64,000 bases of DNA. It comes from Saprospirales bacterium. Lineage in GTDB: Bacteria; Bacteroidota; Bacteroidia; Chitinophagales; JADIYW01. The stretch covers positions 124,001 through 188,000 of the forward strand of contig JADJSS010000045.1 in assembly GCA_016711605.1 (NCBI GenBank), read 5' to 3'. Below are positions 63,886-64,000 of this stretch, in pieces. Both the position numbers and the translations under genes were made by a program. The notes under the pieces were generated by a model. It made no database searches. It saw only the letters and a list, made by a program, of their open reading frames with translations, and was not told the origin of the DNA. Each line of letters opens with the position of its first letter. The stretch's first letter is position 1.

Positions 63886-64000
63886 TTAACTTAAGCATGC
63901 TTTCACAAAACCACAGAATAATGGATGCGGTTTTAGAATAGTGCTTTTATATTCTGGATGAAACTGCACACCAATAAAGAATTTATGCGAAGGAATTTCT
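63886..64000 (-). CDS. pyrG: CTP synthase, C-terminal end (partial)
   Basis: Only 38 codons are inside the window, ending at the TAA at 63886-63888. The reading EIPSHKFFIGVQFHPEYKST then PHPLFCGFVKACL is the glutaminase-domain end of PyrG, with the catalytic-triad His and Glu in QFHPE. It makes CTP from UTP with glutamine. Confidence 0.92.
   Translation of the reverse strand, partial: EIPSHKFFIGVQFHPEYKSTILKPHPLFCGFVKACLS

Overview
The window is chromosomal DNA from a low-GC member of the Bacteroidota, most like a Chitinophagales or Sphingobacteriia-type free-living aerobe. The phylum call rests on several things: a fused CcoN-CcoO oxidase subunit, a PorX-type regulator of the type IX secretion system, TonB receptors with a carboxypeptidase-regulatory-like N-terminal domain, TAnnTTTG-type -7 promoter elements, and almost no Shine-Dalgarno sequences. 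No tRNA, rRNA, CRISPR array, prophage or complete insertion sequence is visible. The content is mostly housekeeping genes, with an unusually rich set of small intergenic repeats.

Layout. 1-4750: two tandem TonB-dependent receptors (the first cut by the window edge) and a small lipoprotein. 4927-7760: DUF962 protein, aldehyde dehydrogenase and a TauE-like permease, all broken by homopolymer indels. 7878-17967: a complete cbb3 oxidase locus, made of an FNR-like regulator, two tandem FNR-type operators, a hemerythrin-like protein, then ccoI, ccoS, ccoNO, ccoQ, ccoP, ccoG, ccoH and a DsbD_2-type membrane protein. 17973-20028: VOC protein, a possible small RNA, queG and a lipoprotein. 20029-20924: poly-T/poly-C sequence that looks like an artefact. 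20925-32763: quinone oxidoreductase, aspartyl protease-PDZ, ABC-F ATPase, a GT-C-like membrane protein, an esterase, a ceramidase-like protein and several DUF proteins. 32945-35832: surE, a membrane protein, lpxB, rpmA, rplU. 36134-38734: PhoD-like phosphatase coupled to a Ste24-like M48 protease. 38763-39022: a perfect hairpin and a 21-bp tandem repeat. 39223-48553: lipoprotein, ilvE, lipase, a beta-repeat protein, MBL hydrolase, a large secreted protein, ald, tsaE and a PIN/DUF2281 toxin-antitoxin pair. 48633-55139: porX, HD hydrolase, lpxD, lpxC, lpxA and an ABC ATPase. 55191-61384: five paralogous secreted proteins around a phosphodiesterase-TPR-sulfotransferase fusion. 61448-64000: CDP-tyvelose-epimerase-like SDR, L,D-transpeptidase and the 3' end of pyrG.

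How genes work together. The FNR-like regulator keeps the four cysteines expected of an oxygen-labile Fe-S sensor and sits just before two TGAT-N4-ATCA dyads, one placed where a class II activator would bind. This fits microaerobic control of the high-affinity oxidase. lpxD, lpxC, lpxA and lpxB supply lipid A; LpxC lacks the FabZ domain it is usually fused to in this phylum.

Most notable observations: (1) intergenic repeats have become coding at protein ends in three places (DUF962 C-terminus, DUF4230 C-terminus, PhoD N-terminus); (2) a 21-bp palindromic tandem array is open as a heptapeptide repeat; (3) the phosphodiesterase-TPR-sulfotransferase protein sits inside a paralogous secreted-protein cluster; (4) six single-base homopolymer frameshifts plus the homopolymer island suggest residual sequencing error. 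I did not find a clearly new defence or mobile system.
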